IMG/VR virus record: IMGVR_UViG_3300021079_000221
Span: 1 to 35,282 of that record
Source: a virus
DNA: 35,282 bases
Reading direction: 5' to 3' (one strand)
Numbering within the stretch: the first letter of the stretch is position 1; the number at the start of each line of letters is the position of its first letter. The position numbers and the translations under genes are program-made. Of this stretch, positions 8,158 to 15,864 are shown in pieces. The notes beneath the pieces are model-generated. The model made no database searches and had not been told where the DNA came from. It was given only the letters and a program-made list of their open reading frames with translations.

Positions 8158-9715
8158 CAGAGACCAAATAATATTTCCTGGTATTGTCTATGACGACCAA
8201 GACCCAATGATGTTGGGTAGAATTCGTGTTATACCCGAAACAAAAGACTACGCATCGATTATTAAGGCAGTACCTAATTGGAATGAAGAAACGGATATAT
8301 GGACTACCAAAGACCCTCTCGTGTTTTTACCATTATTACCATTTTACATCAGCCAAACCCCAAAAAAAAATGAATATGTTCATATAATTTATCAGGATAA
8401 AAATTTTGTTTTCCAAAACCAATTTTATATTCAAGGGCCATTTTCATCACCAATGACAACCCCTTTTGAAAATTACCAAGGAGCCAAGAAATTTCTTTCC
8501 GCAGGTGATAGAATCAAAGAGGGTCGAAGTATTAAAAATATTGATGGTACTTATCGAGATAAAAATAGTTACGGTGTTTTTCCTGAACCTGGAGATAATT
8601 CTCTTTTAGGTAGAGGAAGTGCCGATGTTGTTGTAAAAGAGAATGAAGTTTTAATAAGGGCGGGAAAAACTAAAAACTTGTCTAAAGATAAACTCCCTAT
8701 TGGGAATCAATTTAGGTCGTTTTTACAATTATCTAACTTTACTCAAACAAAAGTTTTAGGGGAACCTCAAACCGAAACTAAATTACAAGAAATTGTTAAA
8801 GTTGTTAAAAAAATGGTCATATGGAATATTGATAATCTTGAGAATTCCCAAAACGTTTTTAATGGGACTGTGGGTCTATATAACGTATTACCGACATCTG
8901 ATATAGTGAACACTCAGAACTTTAAACCTGACACCATAACTAAATTAAGTGTCGGAACTAACTATACAGGACCATTAGAGGAGTTTAAATTTACTAATGT
9001 CTCGTTTGACGATGCAGTTTATTTAATCAATAAATTTGTAGCAGGGTTGTTTAAAGGTCACTTAGATATTACGGGATATACTATTAATAGCCAACAAAAC
9101 TTTTCTAACGATTCGTTTCCATTTATTGTAACACCATCAAAATTAACGTATGAGACGGGAATTAAATTTTCAAATTCCTCAACGGTAAATGATGTGGTGG
9201 AATTAGGTAATTATGTTAGATTTTATTCTAAAATAAAATTATCTACAGGTAAAGTGACTAGTGGATTTTTCTTGGTATCTGAGAATAAAAACGGTAAACC
9301 ATTAATAGGTCCACAATCCAAGATTAAAAAGGAAACATATACGCCTGCAGAATTTACCCCATCATCAATTACTTATGGAGTGTTAGGGGCTCAACGAATT
9401 TATTTATTATCACAAGACTCAACGGGACCTAAAGGACAGATTAGTTTACGACAAACTTTATACGGTATTCCTCAGGACAAATTTATTGGGGACGAAAAAA
9501 GTCTTTCAAATATAACTTATCCTACTGTAAGAGGCGATGAGTTAATGATTCTACTTAGAAAAATATTTTCCTTTGTTAAAGGACATGTTCACGCAATTGC
9601 AACAGTACCACCTATTCCTGTTGCAGCAGGTAATGGCCAGACCACAACAGAGATTGACCAAATACTTGCAGATGCTGAAAATTCAATCTTAAATCAAAAT
9701 ATCCGAATTAATTGA
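8144..9715 (+). CDS. Baseplate spike/hub protein with gp5-type OB-fold
   Basis: Near the N-terminus [19 protein letters not shown] (residues 11-29) is the signature of the OB-fold that opens T4 gp5 and VgrG-like spikes (xGxVxDxxDPxxLGRVRV). The C-terminal part has [15 protein letters not shown] followed by [11 protein letters not shown], a form common at the end of such baseplate proteins. At 523 aa it is similar in size to T4 gp5, but I see no lysozyme domain motifs in the middle, so cell-wall digestion may reside elsewhere, perhaps with the peptidoglycan-binding proteins at 15.4-16.6 kb. It should sit at the centre of the baseplate and help pierce the outer membrane. The start overlaps the preceding small gene. 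Confidence 0.78.
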   Translation: MDVINRDQIIFPGIVYDDQDPMMLGRIRVIPETKDYASIIKAVPNWNEETDIWTTKDPLVFLPLLPFYISQTPKKNEYVHIIYQDKNFVFQNQFYIQGPFSSPMTTPFENYQGAKKFLSAGDRIKEGRSIKNIDGTYRDKNSYGVFPEPGDNSLLGRGSADVVVKENEVLIRAGKTKNLSKDKLPIGNQFRSFLQLSNFTQTKVLGEPQTETKLQEIVKVVKKMVIWNIDNLENSQNVFNGTVGLYNVLPTSDIVNTQNFKPDTITKLSVGTNYTGPLEEFKFTNVSFDDAVYLINKFVAGLFKGHLDITGYTINSQQNFSNDSFPFIVTPSKLTYETGIKFSNSSTVNDVVELGNYVRFYSKIKLSTGKVTSGFFLVSENKNGKPLIGPQSKIKKETYTPAEFTPSSITYGVLGAQRIYLLSQDSTGPKGQISLRQTLYGIPQDKFIGDEKSLSNITYPTVRGDELMILLRKIFSFVKGHVHAIATVPPIPVAAGNGQTTTEIDQILADAENSILNQNIRIN

Positions 9716-9722
9716 TATTTAT
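9715..9722 (+). promoter_or_regulatory. Candidate late promoter octamer (ATATTTAT)
   Basis: ATATTTAT begins at the last base of the spike gene and ends 14 bases before the ATG at 9737. It supports choosing that ATG over the TTG at 9722, which would lie within the motif. Confidence 0.6.
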
Positions 9723-9736
9723 TGAATAAAGATTCA

Positions 9737-11212
9737 ATGTCAATTAACAATTCGTATTTCAGTAAAAATAACACGATAGTATCTAATAGTTTTACCAACA
9801 CGGGGAGAAACCCTGTGACAGAACTATTTTATGGCTCTTTGGCAACATCTCAGTTTCCAAATGGGTATAGTCGATTTATTTTTGACTTAGACCTTTCATT
9901 ATTAATGGAAAAGGTTTTTGATGGTACTATCAGTACTACTTGTCCCGACACAACTAAACATACGTTAAGAATGACTAACACGTCATGGTTTAATGTTGAC
10001 TTGTTGAACACTAAAACGTCTCAGGCAAGAATGAGGGCAACTTCATTTGACCTAATCTTATTTAGAATTCCGTACATTAATGACGACCCGTCAACACCGC
10101 AAGTGTGGGATGAAGGGGTTGGTTATGACTTTGCGGACTTAATCTATGATTATAGTAACTTTGATAAGAACTTCTCTGACAGACCATCCAATTGGGTTCA
10201 AACAACTACTATTGGGGTGTGGACTGAACCAGGAATATATAACAACACAAATACCGCAACGGGTACGGGAGTTAATTATTCGGCGATAACTATTGTTGAC
10301 GTACAACATTTTGAGTTTGGTAATGAGAACATTAGTTTTAATATGACTAATGAGATAAACGCAATCTTAGATGGTACGTTGACTAACGTATCAGGATGGG
10401 GTATCGCGTATAAACCTCAGGTCGAAAACCTAATCGGATTAACTGATGCGTATGAAACACAATTCTTCACAAGACATACCCAAACATTCTACGAACCATT
10501 TTTAGAAACTAACTATGATGACTTAATTGATGACGATAGAAATCTATTCACGTTAGGACATGTTAACAGACTTTATCTTTATCTATACGACAATGGCCAA
10601 CCTGTTAATTTAGATTATTTACCGAGTGTGACTATATTGGATGCGTCAGGTAGTGAAATACCTGGATTAACAGGATTAACAACTTGTCAAAAAACCAAAG
10701 GGGTTTACGAAGTGGTAATACCTCCATTATCAGGTTATAAAACACCTTGTACTTTCTCAGATAAATGGTATAACTTAAGTTTAAACGGATTCCCAATTCC
10801 ACCAATAACTAATGACTTTACATTATATCCATATAAAAACTCAATCCAAATAGGAACAACATCGGTTGACCCTAAATTATACGGATTTGATTTTTATGGT
10901 ATTAAACAAGATGAAAAAATCTTAAATACCGATATTAGAAAAGTTGGGGTGATAATCAAACAAGCTTACAGTACAAATAAATTATTACAGAAAGTTGACG
11001 CTTCATATAGAGTTTATGTTAGAGAAGGTCAGACTGAAGTACAAGTGCAAGATTGGACAAAAATAAATAGGACCCCAAATGAATATTACTTCATGTTTGA
11101 TACAAGAGATAAAATACCGAATGAATACTTTATCGATATTAAGGTCGAGAGTTCAGGTGAGGTCAACACTTATAAAAGACAAATAAAATTTCAAATAGTG
11201 AATACTAAATAA
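9737..11212 (+). CDS. Virion structural protein, 491 aa
   Basis: I chose the ATG at 9737 rather than the in-frame TTG at 9722 because the TTG falls in the candidate late promoter. The protein is beta-rich and polar with many aromatic/Asn residues, as in tail or fibre proteins, and lacks a signal peptide or membrane segment. Residues after about 280 (RLYLYLYDNGQPVNLDYLP, GVYEVVIPPLSGYKTPC, WYNLSLNGFPIPPI) resemble tandem Ig-like strands, and the last 90 residues form another beta segment. Its place between the spike gene and the Cys-rich repeat proteins suggests a baseplate or tail-fibre connector. No specific family recognised. Confidence 0.62.
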   Translation: MSINNSYFSKNNTIVSNSFTNTGRNPVTELFYGSLATSQFPNGYSRFIFDLDLSLLMEKVFDGTISTTCPDTTKHTLRMTNTSWFNVDLLNTKTSQARMRATSFDLILFRIPYINDDPSTPQVWDEGVGYDFADLIYDYSNFDKNFSDRPSNWVQTTTIGVWTEPGIYNNTNTATGTGVNYSAITIVDVQHFEFGNENISFNMTNEINAILDGTLTNVSGWGIAYKPQVENLIGLTDAYETQFFTRHTQTFYEPFLETNYDDLIDDDRNLFTLGHVNRLYLYLYDNGQPVNLDYLPSVTILDASGSEIPGLTGLTTCQKTKGVYEVVIPPLSGYKTPCTFSDKWYNLSLNGFPIPPITNDFTLYPYKNSIQIGTTSVDPKLYGFDFYGIKQDEKILNTDIRKVGVIIKQAYSTNKLLQKVDASYRVYVREGQTEVQVQDWTKINRTPNEYYFMFDTRDKIPNEYFIDIKVESSGEVNTYKRQIKFQIVNTK

Positions 11213-11213
11213 T

Positions 11214-12968
11214 ATGGCAACTCCTAACTCAACATTATGTATAGATGGTGGACTATCATCTATTAACTTTAATACTTTTATCCCGAGTGTTGGTGAAATT
11301 TGGTCGGCAACTAATGTCCCAGCACCTGCAGGAAAATATTATTGTTATGAGATAACCTCATTAACCAATAACCTCAGTAGTACCATTTCCGCACAAACAC
11401 AATACGAAACTTGCGATGTTTGTTTAAGAGACAATTATGGGGTCATTAGAATATCTGATTGTATTGGGTATAGTATATATTTTGTTACTTATAATAGTTT
11501 TATAGGTGTACCGATAATAGGAGAAGTATTTAATGGGTCAATATCAGTTGAAGGGAGACCAATATCTTCGTGTTTCACAATTGATGATATAATTCAATAT
11601 AGTGAATGGGAATATAATGCTCAATTATTATCTGAAAAACTTGGTACTGTTACCACTTTAAATACCGTTTATACAGGATGTACTGATTGTTTAACGGGTA
11701 GTACCGTATCCTATGACGTTATAAGATGTACTGATGAAATCATAGATTGTGTCGGTCTTATTGGTTTCGAGTCTGCATTAGTCGGCAACTTAATTTCGTA
11801 CTCAGATGGTATAAATTTATATTGCGGTGTAGTGCAAGGAGTATCACCATCCCCTTGTTCTTTTGTATACACATTTATAAGTGATTTTGGAATTGATGAA
11901 AGAGGATTATGTGAGGAATGTTTATCATCAGGTAATACAAAATTATTACTTAGTGATTGTTTAAACCCTGAAATTACTGAAGTAGTTTGGGCATCAGCGT
12001 TATATAATAATGGTGAGGTATCTAGTTTGTCAACTGACTTAGGATGTTTCACAGTTGTTGGACCGACTGACGCCCCTGTCACAATAAATTATTATCTAAA
12101 TTTTGACCCAACACCGACATGTCAAGAATGTATTGAATGTAATGGGTTTACTATAGAATGGTCAATTTGTATTACTCCCGAAATTGTAGGTATAACTACC
12201 ACCTATCAATATGTTAGTGTGGGAGATATTCTTTATCATCCTTTTTATGGTTGTATAGAAGTTACTAGCGTTAGTCAAGGGAACTATGGAAGTGATTATG
12301 TATACGGTTTTGAAACTTTTCTAAATTGTTCGAGCTGTAATGGGGATGCTAATAGAACTTTATATGTGGCGACCGCATGTACATCCGCAACCACTTATGT
12401 ATTTAATGTTTCAGTTCCGTCAACCGCAACTCCTGGAGATACTTATCAATTATCTTGGGGTAGTGTTCCATTTATTTGTGTTACACTAACTGTACCTGTT
12501 ACTCCAGGATTGGAAACGGGGGAATATTTTACTTCAGATGATGAAATTACATGCGAAGACTGTTCCTCTATTAATATTGGTGTTAGAGCAATTAATTGTT
12601 CAACAGGAGTCTATAATATTTTTAATTTGACTCAAGAGGATTATGTTAGACATTATTACTCTAAACCAAGAGAATTTTATGTTTTTAAAACTAATGGAGA
12701 GTGTTATTTCATTGCGAATCCGTGTCCACAACAACCAACAGGAATTACCCCAATAATAACAAATTATTATGATATTTGTTTTGAATGTACACCTGACCCA
12801 CCACCACCAATAAGTGCGGGAACCGAATATAATGTATGTGTTATCGATTGTAGTGGTAACACTGTGTCTATAACACCTCCACACCCTACTTGGACAAACG
12901 AACAAGGTCATGCGGTAGTTCTGTTAGATGCTATAGTATTAGGAGGAATAAACGGATTAAATAACTAA
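11214..12968 (+). CDS. Cys-rich tandem-module protein, likely fibre or adhesin
   Basis: The 584-aa protein is built of roughly six modules of 70-100 residues, each ending in a Cys pair: TCDVCL, GCTDCL, LCEECL, TCQECIEC, NCSSCN, TCEDCS, ICFECT. Within a module an isolated Cys and a G-x-x-Y/F-x-hydrophobic strand precede the pair. No signal peptide or membrane segment is present, so it should be a virion protein rather than a secreted one. The last 50 residues or so, starting PPPISAGTEYNVC, are almost identical to the end of the next protein. Paired Cys could bind zinc or form disulfides. I infer a tail fibre or receptor-binding part from repeats and position after tail genes. It starts two bases after the previous stop. 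Confidence 0.6.
   Translation: MATPNSTLCIDGGLSSINFNTFIPSVGEIWSATNVPAPAGKYYCYEITSLTNNLSSTISAQTQYETCDVCLRDNYGVIRISDCIGYSIYFVTYNSFIGVPIIGEVFNGSISVEGRPISSCFTIDDIIQYSEWEYNAQLLSEKLGTVTTLNTVYTGCTDCLTGSTVSYDVIRCTDEIIDCVGLIGFESALVGNLISYSDGINLYCGVVQGVSPSPCSFVYTFISDFGIDERGLCEECLSSGNTKLLLSDCLNPEITEVVWASALYNNGEVSSLSTDLGCFTVVGPTDAPVTINYYLNFDPTPTCQECIECNGFTIEWSICITPEIVGITTTYQYVSVGDILYHPFYGCIEVTSVSQGNYGSDYVYGFETFLNCSSCNGDANRTLYVATACTSATTYVFNVSVPSTATPGDTYQLSWGSVPFICVTLTVPVTPGLETGEYFTSDDEITCEDCSSINIGVRAINCSTGVYNIFNLTQEDYVRHYYSKPREFYVFKTNGECYFIANPCPQQPTGITPIITNYYDICFECTPDPPPPISAGTEYNVCVIDCSGNTVSITPPHPTWTNEQGHAVVLLDAIVLGGINGLNN
12805..12968 (+). repeat. Direct repeat copy 1: conserved C-terminal tip
   Basis: This end of the 584-aa gene is repeated at 13441-13606 at the end of the next gene. 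The encoded peptide from PPISAGTEY to GGINGLN is nearly unchanged while many codons differ at third positions; the stretch around CCACACCCTACTTGGACAAA is identical at DNA level in both. Confidence 0.85.
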
Positions 12969-12973
12969 ACGAG

Positions 12974-12981
12974 ATATTTAT
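12974..12981 (+). promoter_or_regulatory. Candidate late promoter octamer (ATATTTAT)
   Basis: GATATTTATATAAAAAC lies in the 29-base gap between the two Cys-rich genes; the octamer ends 16 bases before the ATG at 12998. Confidence 0.6.
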
Positions 12982-12997
12982 ATAAAAACAAATTAAA

Positions 12998-13606
12998 ATG
13001 ACAAATTATATTATAAATGAATGTTTGACTAATGATGTATACATTCTTTCTGCAGCAACATTAGCGGTGGGACAGGTAATAAAGTTTACTTTTGTTGGAG
13101 ACGTATTTTGTGGTACTGTTGTAGAAGATACAATAGACCCTATAACTTCAGGTTATGAGTATGGTGGTGTTACATATGACGATTGTTGTGACTGTTTAAC
13201 TGATAATACAGAGTCTTTAAATTTTACATTTATAACATGTGATACAGGAGATGAAATTAATATAGAATCGACTAACTTTTGTACTGGATATGGTGCTCCT
13301 ACAACAGGTATGACTTATGAAATACAGTTTGATTCTAATACACCATTTTGTGCAACTTTTACAGGGTTAACATCAACGGGAGCAACAAATTATTCATACG
13401 TTTCAGGGCCGTTTTTAAGTTGTGATGATTGCATATCACCACCCCCGATAAGTGCAGGAACTGAATATAACGTATGTGTTATCGATTGTAGTGGTAATAC
13501 AGTATCAATAACCCCCCCACACCCTACTTGGACAAACGAACAAGGTCATGCGGTAGTCCTTTTAGACGCAATCGCATTAGGAGGAATAAACGGATTAAAC
13601 TCGTAA
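12998..13606 (+). CDS. Cys-rich module protein sharing the tip of its neighbour
   Basis: This 202-aa protein is a short relative of the preceding 584-aa one. It has two modules of the same type with Cys clusters DCCDCL and SCDDCI, and its C-terminus (from PPISAGTEYNVC) is nearly identical to that of the neighbour, differing at two positions near the end (VLGG to ALGG, final N to S). It has no signal peptide. The shared tip could be a trimerisation, chaperone or receptor-contact part, with the two proteins as alternative or co-assembling fibres. Its own candidate late promoter lies in the intergenic gap. Confidence 0.65.
   Translation: MTNYIINECLTNDVYILSAATLAVGQVIKFTFVGDVFCGTVVEDTIDPITSGYEYGGVTYDDCCDCLTDNTESLNFTFITCDTGDEINIESTNFCTGYGAPTTGMTYEIQFDSNTPFCATFTGLTSTGATNYSYVSGPFLSCDDCISPPPISAGTEYNVCVIDCSGNTVSITPPHPTWTNEQGHAVVLLDAIALGGINGLNS
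13441..13606 (+). repeat. Direct repeat copy 2: conserved C-terminal tip
   Basis: Second copy of the segment at 12805-12968. Differences are mostly synonymous, so the copies are either old and under protein-level selection or kept similar by exchange. Confidence 0.85.
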
Positions 13607-13611
13607 ACAAT

Positions 13612-13923
13612 ATGAAAAAAATAGTTAAACTAACTGAGTCCGATTTAAACAGACTTGTTAAAAGAATCGTTAACGAACAAGAATTCGATGATGAAATAGG
13701 TAAACCTAAATTTACCGTAGAACCACATATAAAAATGACCCCAAGAGAAAAAGATATCGAAGGGTTATTCGGGAGATATAGTGACCAAATTCCTGCAGAT
13801 ATCTTACGTTATATGAGAAAAAATCCTCAATTGGTTATGGACAGATTGTCCGTAATCTATGGTAAAGATTTTTTGAGGTATGCCGATAACGCATACATGA
13901 AAAATAATAAGTTCGATTTTTAA
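13612..13923 (+). CDS. Small protein with candidate capsid-targeting leader
   Basis: I take the ATG at 13612; an upstream in-frame ATG (13528) lies inside the previous gene and would add an unlikely Arg-rich tail. The 103-aa product begins MKKIVKLTESDLNRLVKRIV, nearly the same as the N-terminus of the 200-aa protein at 18486-19088 (MGKRVIRLTESDLIRLVKKV), though the rest is unrelated. This leader is an amphipathic basic helix ending in VNE|Q, close to the (L/I)xE cleavage rule of T4-type prohead proteases. I infer an internal head protein cut on maturation. The rest (REKDIEGLFGRYSDQIPADI, LVMDRLSVIYG) is helical with no known domain. It starts six bases after the Cys-rich gene. Confidence 0.7.
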   Translation: MKKIVKLTESDLNRLVKRIVNEQEFDDEIGKPKFTVEPHIKMTPREKDIEGLFGRYSDQIPADILRYMRKNPQLVMDRLSVIYGKDFLRYADNAYMKNNKFDF

Positions 13924-13955
13924 CTCATATACTTTTATAATTGATATTTTTTGTA

Positions 13956-13963
13956 TATCTTTG
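13956..13963 (+). promoter_or_regulatory. Bacteroidota-type promoter -7 box (TATCTTTG)
   Basis: TATCTTTG fits the Bacteroidota -7 consensus TAnnTTTG. A TTTT at 13933-13936 sits about 19 bases upstream, a partial -33 match. It lies 18 bases before the ATG at 13982 and is the likely early promoter of that gene. Confidence 0.5.
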
Positions 13964-13981
13964 TTAATAGTAAAATAAACT

Positions 13982-14422
13982 ATGAAAAAAATATTTAAAC
14001 AGTTATATGTCAGATGGTTAATTTGGACGCGATATACAGGTCTAAAACCTATTGAAAAATTAACCGATAGCCAAAAAATTTGTTTGGGGATTTGCCGGTC
14101 ATTAATAAACCACCCAAACTCAAAATTACTTATCGCTCCGTTATCAGGAGAACGTTTTATTAAAAACTCCGAATTAGGGTTATTTGTTATTCTTGACGAT
14201 AGACGTGTTAGTGTCACAAATCATGTGTACCATTATGATGTTTCATTGTATGACAGAGAGTGGGATAGACTAACGAAGATGTACGATAATAAGACAGAAG
14301 TTATACGACAACAATATAAAGAGGAAGTTAAATCTCAAATTAAACATTCTTTACGTACCATTTTAGATAAAATAGAATCTTCAGAGGGATTTCCTCAAAA
14401 CACCCTTGATGAAATTCCTTAA
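13982..14422 (+). CDS. Hypothetical protein, 146 aa, early-type promoter
   Basis: I do not recognise a named family. The protein starts with a basic helix (MKKIFKQLYVRWLIWTRY), then a compact part with SQKICLGICRSLINHP, LLIAPLSGERF and VILDDRRVSVTNHVYHYDVS, and a long charged C-terminal helix (DREWDRLTKMYDNK to HSLRTILDKIESS). The form suggests a small cytoplasmic alpha/beta protein with a coiled-coil end. A host-type TAnnTTTG box upstream and + orientation opposite to the neighbouring late genes suggest early expression and a host-directed role. Its 3' end overlaps the - strand gene 14381-14812 by 42 bases. Confidence 0.68.
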   Translation: MKKIFKQLYVRWLIWTRYTGLKPIEKLTDSQKICLGICRSLINHPNSKLLIAPLSGERFIKNSELGLFVILDDRRVSVTNHVYHYDVSLYDREWDRLTKMYDNKTEVIRQQYKEEVKSQIKHSLRTILDKIESSEGFPQNTLDEIP

Positions 14423-14812
14423 CGGACTTTTCTCAACAGGCAGTATTTCAACCCACTCATTAACAGGAACAATTTTCTTTTTATATCCAGGAGTTTGATT
14501 AATATTATTACCATCATCATCACTCAATGTTAAGTTAGGATGTTTCTTAAGATAGTCAGATTCTTTCTTAGCTTTACGTTCAATCTTAGAGGTTTGTTTC
14601 TTAGGTAAACTCATTTTACCATCGTAACTATCATAAGCCAACATTGCGTCATTATACTTCGATACAGGGACATTAAAAGGTTGTAAGGCAGTTTTATCAA
14701 ACTCCTTTGTTCCGGGTTGCATAGGACCAACGTATGACCCTCTACCACCACTATCACCTGTTGCCTCTTTGATAATTTCTCGTTTTACCTTATTTAAAAT
14801 ATCTCTTAACAT
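14381..14812 (-). CDS. Small virion-type protein with candidate capsid-targeting leader
   Basis: The 143-aa protein begins MLRDILNKVKREIIKE followed by ATGDSGG. IKE|A (Glu16) fits the prohead-protease rule and matches the INE|A site predicted in the major capsid protein. After that comes a Gly/Ser-rich stretch, QPFNVPVSKYNDAML, a Lys-rich segment (KIERKAKKESDYLKK) and IVPVNEWVEILPVEKSP. I infer a cleaved internal head protein. A candidate late octamer lies upstream at 14836-14843. Its end overlaps the convergent gene 13982-14422 by 42 bases. Function unknown beyond this. Confidence 0.65.
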   Translation of the reverse strand: MLRDILNKVKREIIKEATGDSGGRGSYVGPMQPGTKEFDKTALQPFNVPVSKYNDAMLAYDSYDGKMSLPKKQTSKIERKAKKESDYLKKHPNLTLSDDDGNNINQTPGYKKKIVPVNEWVEILPVEKSPLRNFIKGVLRKSL

Positions 14813-14835
14813 TCTGAAAATTATTACTTATACTT

Positions 14836-14843
14836 ATAAATAT
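14836..14843 (-). promoter_or_regulatory. Candidate late promoter octamer, possibly bidirectional
   Basis: On the - strand the octamer ATATTTAT lies 23 bases before the start of gene 14381-14812. On the + strand the same site reads TATAAATA (14835-14842), the exact T4 late promoter, 15 bases before the ATG of gene 14858-15094. It is the only site here lying between two divergent genes. Confidence 0.55.
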
Positions 14844-14857
14844 CTTATACTATTAAA

Positions 14858-15094
14858 ATGGAAGAACAAAAACTATTTGGAAAATTATTTAACACCATAC
14901 CTCTATTAAATGAGGACCATCTGGATGTCTTGTTACAAACAATGGATAGAGACAACTCAATATACGTTCTAATTCAGGCGGTTAAGTATGCTCATGAATC
15001 AGGTGTATATTCTTTGGGTGAAACAGAAGTAATCTCAAAATGTATTAGAACCTTGTCAAAAATTGAAGAACCTACCCAAGATGAACAACATTAG
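14858..15094 (+). CDS. Hypothetical protein, 78 aa, upstream of mgsA
   Basis: A small acidic helical protein (KLFNTIPLLNEDHLDVLLQT, IYVLIQAVKYAHESGVYSLG, ISKCIRTLSKIEEP) with no domain I recognise. Its last 14 bases overlap the start of the methylglyoxal synthase gene, so the two are translationally coupled and probably act in the same process. Upstream there is a TATAAATA site but no Shine-Dalgarno sequence. Confidence 0.7.
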   Translation: MEEQKLFGKLFNTIPLLNEDHLDVLLQTMDRDNSIYVLIQAVKYAHESGVYSLGETEVISKCIRTLSKIEEPTQDEQH

Positions 15095-15461
15095 AATTGC
15101 GTTAATCGCTCATGACGGTAAGAAGGCCGATATGGTATCGTTTGTAATGAAACGAATCCCTTTTTTCACATCAAAAAATGTTGAGGTAATTGCCACGGGA
15201 ACTACAGGTAAACATTTAATTCATGCGGGTCTACAAAAGGTTCGAACAATGTTTAGCGGACCAATGGGGGGTGATGCTCAGATTGCGTCAATGATTGTAA
15301 ACAAAGAGGTCGATGTAGTTATATTCTTCATCGACCCCTTGGAAGTTCATCCACATCAAGTGGATGTTAGTATGTTATTAAGGATATGTAATGTTCACGA
15401 CATTCCTTTAGCAACAAATTACTCTACGGCAAGTAGATTAATTGATTGTATTGTTTTTTAA
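15081..15461 (+). CDS. mgsA: Methylglyoxal synthase
   Basis: The enzyme converts dihydroxyacetone phosphate to methylglyoxal and phosphate in the cytoplasm, a bypass of lower glycolysis. The 126-aa product keeps the family motifs: IALIAHD (6-12, with His11 and Asp12), ATGTTGKHL (38-46), SGPMGGD (59-65, Asp65 matching the catalytic Asp71 of the E. coli enzyme), and IDPLEVHPHQVDV (84-96, with Asp85, His92 and Asp95 matching Asp91, His98 and Asp101). It is shorter than the E. coli enzyme (152 aa), lacking the last C-terminal helix. I chose the ATG at 15081 because it aligns with the family start; the TTG at 15063 would lie in the upstream gene. It is coupled to the 78-aa gene and convergent with 15458-15823. 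Confidence 0.92.
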   Translation: MNNIRIALIAHDGKKADMVSFVMKRIPFFTSKNVEVIATGTTGKHLIHAGLQKVRTMFSGPMGGDAQIASMIVNKEVDVVIFFIDPLEVHPHQVDVSMLLRICNVHDIPLATNYSTASRLIDCIVF

Positions 15462-15823
15462 TTTACGTCACTTGGTTCACCCTTGTCTCCGCCAGCAATA
15501 TCGCCAGCATTTGGTGTTCCTGTTGTAGTTCCTGCAGGTGTTTTTATAGTCATTTTAGGGTCAATAGTAGGGGTTTGATTTAATGATGCCTTTATTGGAA
15601 CCATCATCTCCGGTTGACCTACTGGTGAACCACCACTTAAAGCCTTTTCAATTGCCGCTGCGGTCTTAGGTCCGTATTTACCATCAGGTGTTAAACCCGA
15701 ACTAAATTTAGTATTTAATAAATTTTGTACGTCAACTAATGTTGCTTCAGATAACATTTTTTTAAACCCGTGCATATTAAGAATTTTACGTTTCTCACTT
15801 TCGGTTATAATTAATTTTCTCAT
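15458..15823 (-). CDS. Peptidoglycan-binding protein with candidate capsid-targeting leader
   Basis: The 121-aa protein has a basic amphipathic leader that ends MLSE|ATL (Glu26), fitting the prohead-protease rule. Residues about 30-62 form a peptidoglycan-binding type 1 domain: VDVQNLLNTKF, then GLTPDGKYGPKTAAAIEKAL, with the PDG and G-x-x-T-x-x-A-I signature. The remainder is a Pro/Thr/Gly-rich flexible tail. No secretion signal is present, so it would reach the wall only by lysis or by ejection from the virion; I infer a head-packaged, ejected protein. Its neighbour 15865-16647 has the same combination. The last four bases overlap the end of mgsA. It lacks its own ATATTTAT octamer and may be read with the upstream gene. 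Confidence 0.72.
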   Translation of the reverse strand: MRKLIITESEKRKILNMHGFKKMLSEATLVDVQNLLNTKFSSGLTPDGKYGPKTAAAIEKALSGGSPVGQPEMMVPIKASLNQTPTIDPKMTIKTPAGTTTGTPNAGDIAGGDKGEPSDVN

Positions 15824-15864
15824 ATTATTTTTTGTTATATTTTTTAATTTATATTAGTGGATTA

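Noticed and set aside
9722-9736. TTG start for the 491-aa virion gene
   Set aside because: It falls in the candidate late promoter; ATG at 9737 is in frame and well placed.
13528-13611. Upstream extension of the 103-aa gene from ATG 13528
   Set aside because: It lies within the Cys-rich gene in another frame and adds an Arg/Lys-rich tail; the ATG at 13612 gives the shared leader.
15063-15080. TTG start for methylglyoxal synthase
   Set aside because: ATG at 15081 aligns with the family start; TTG would add residues without counterpart.
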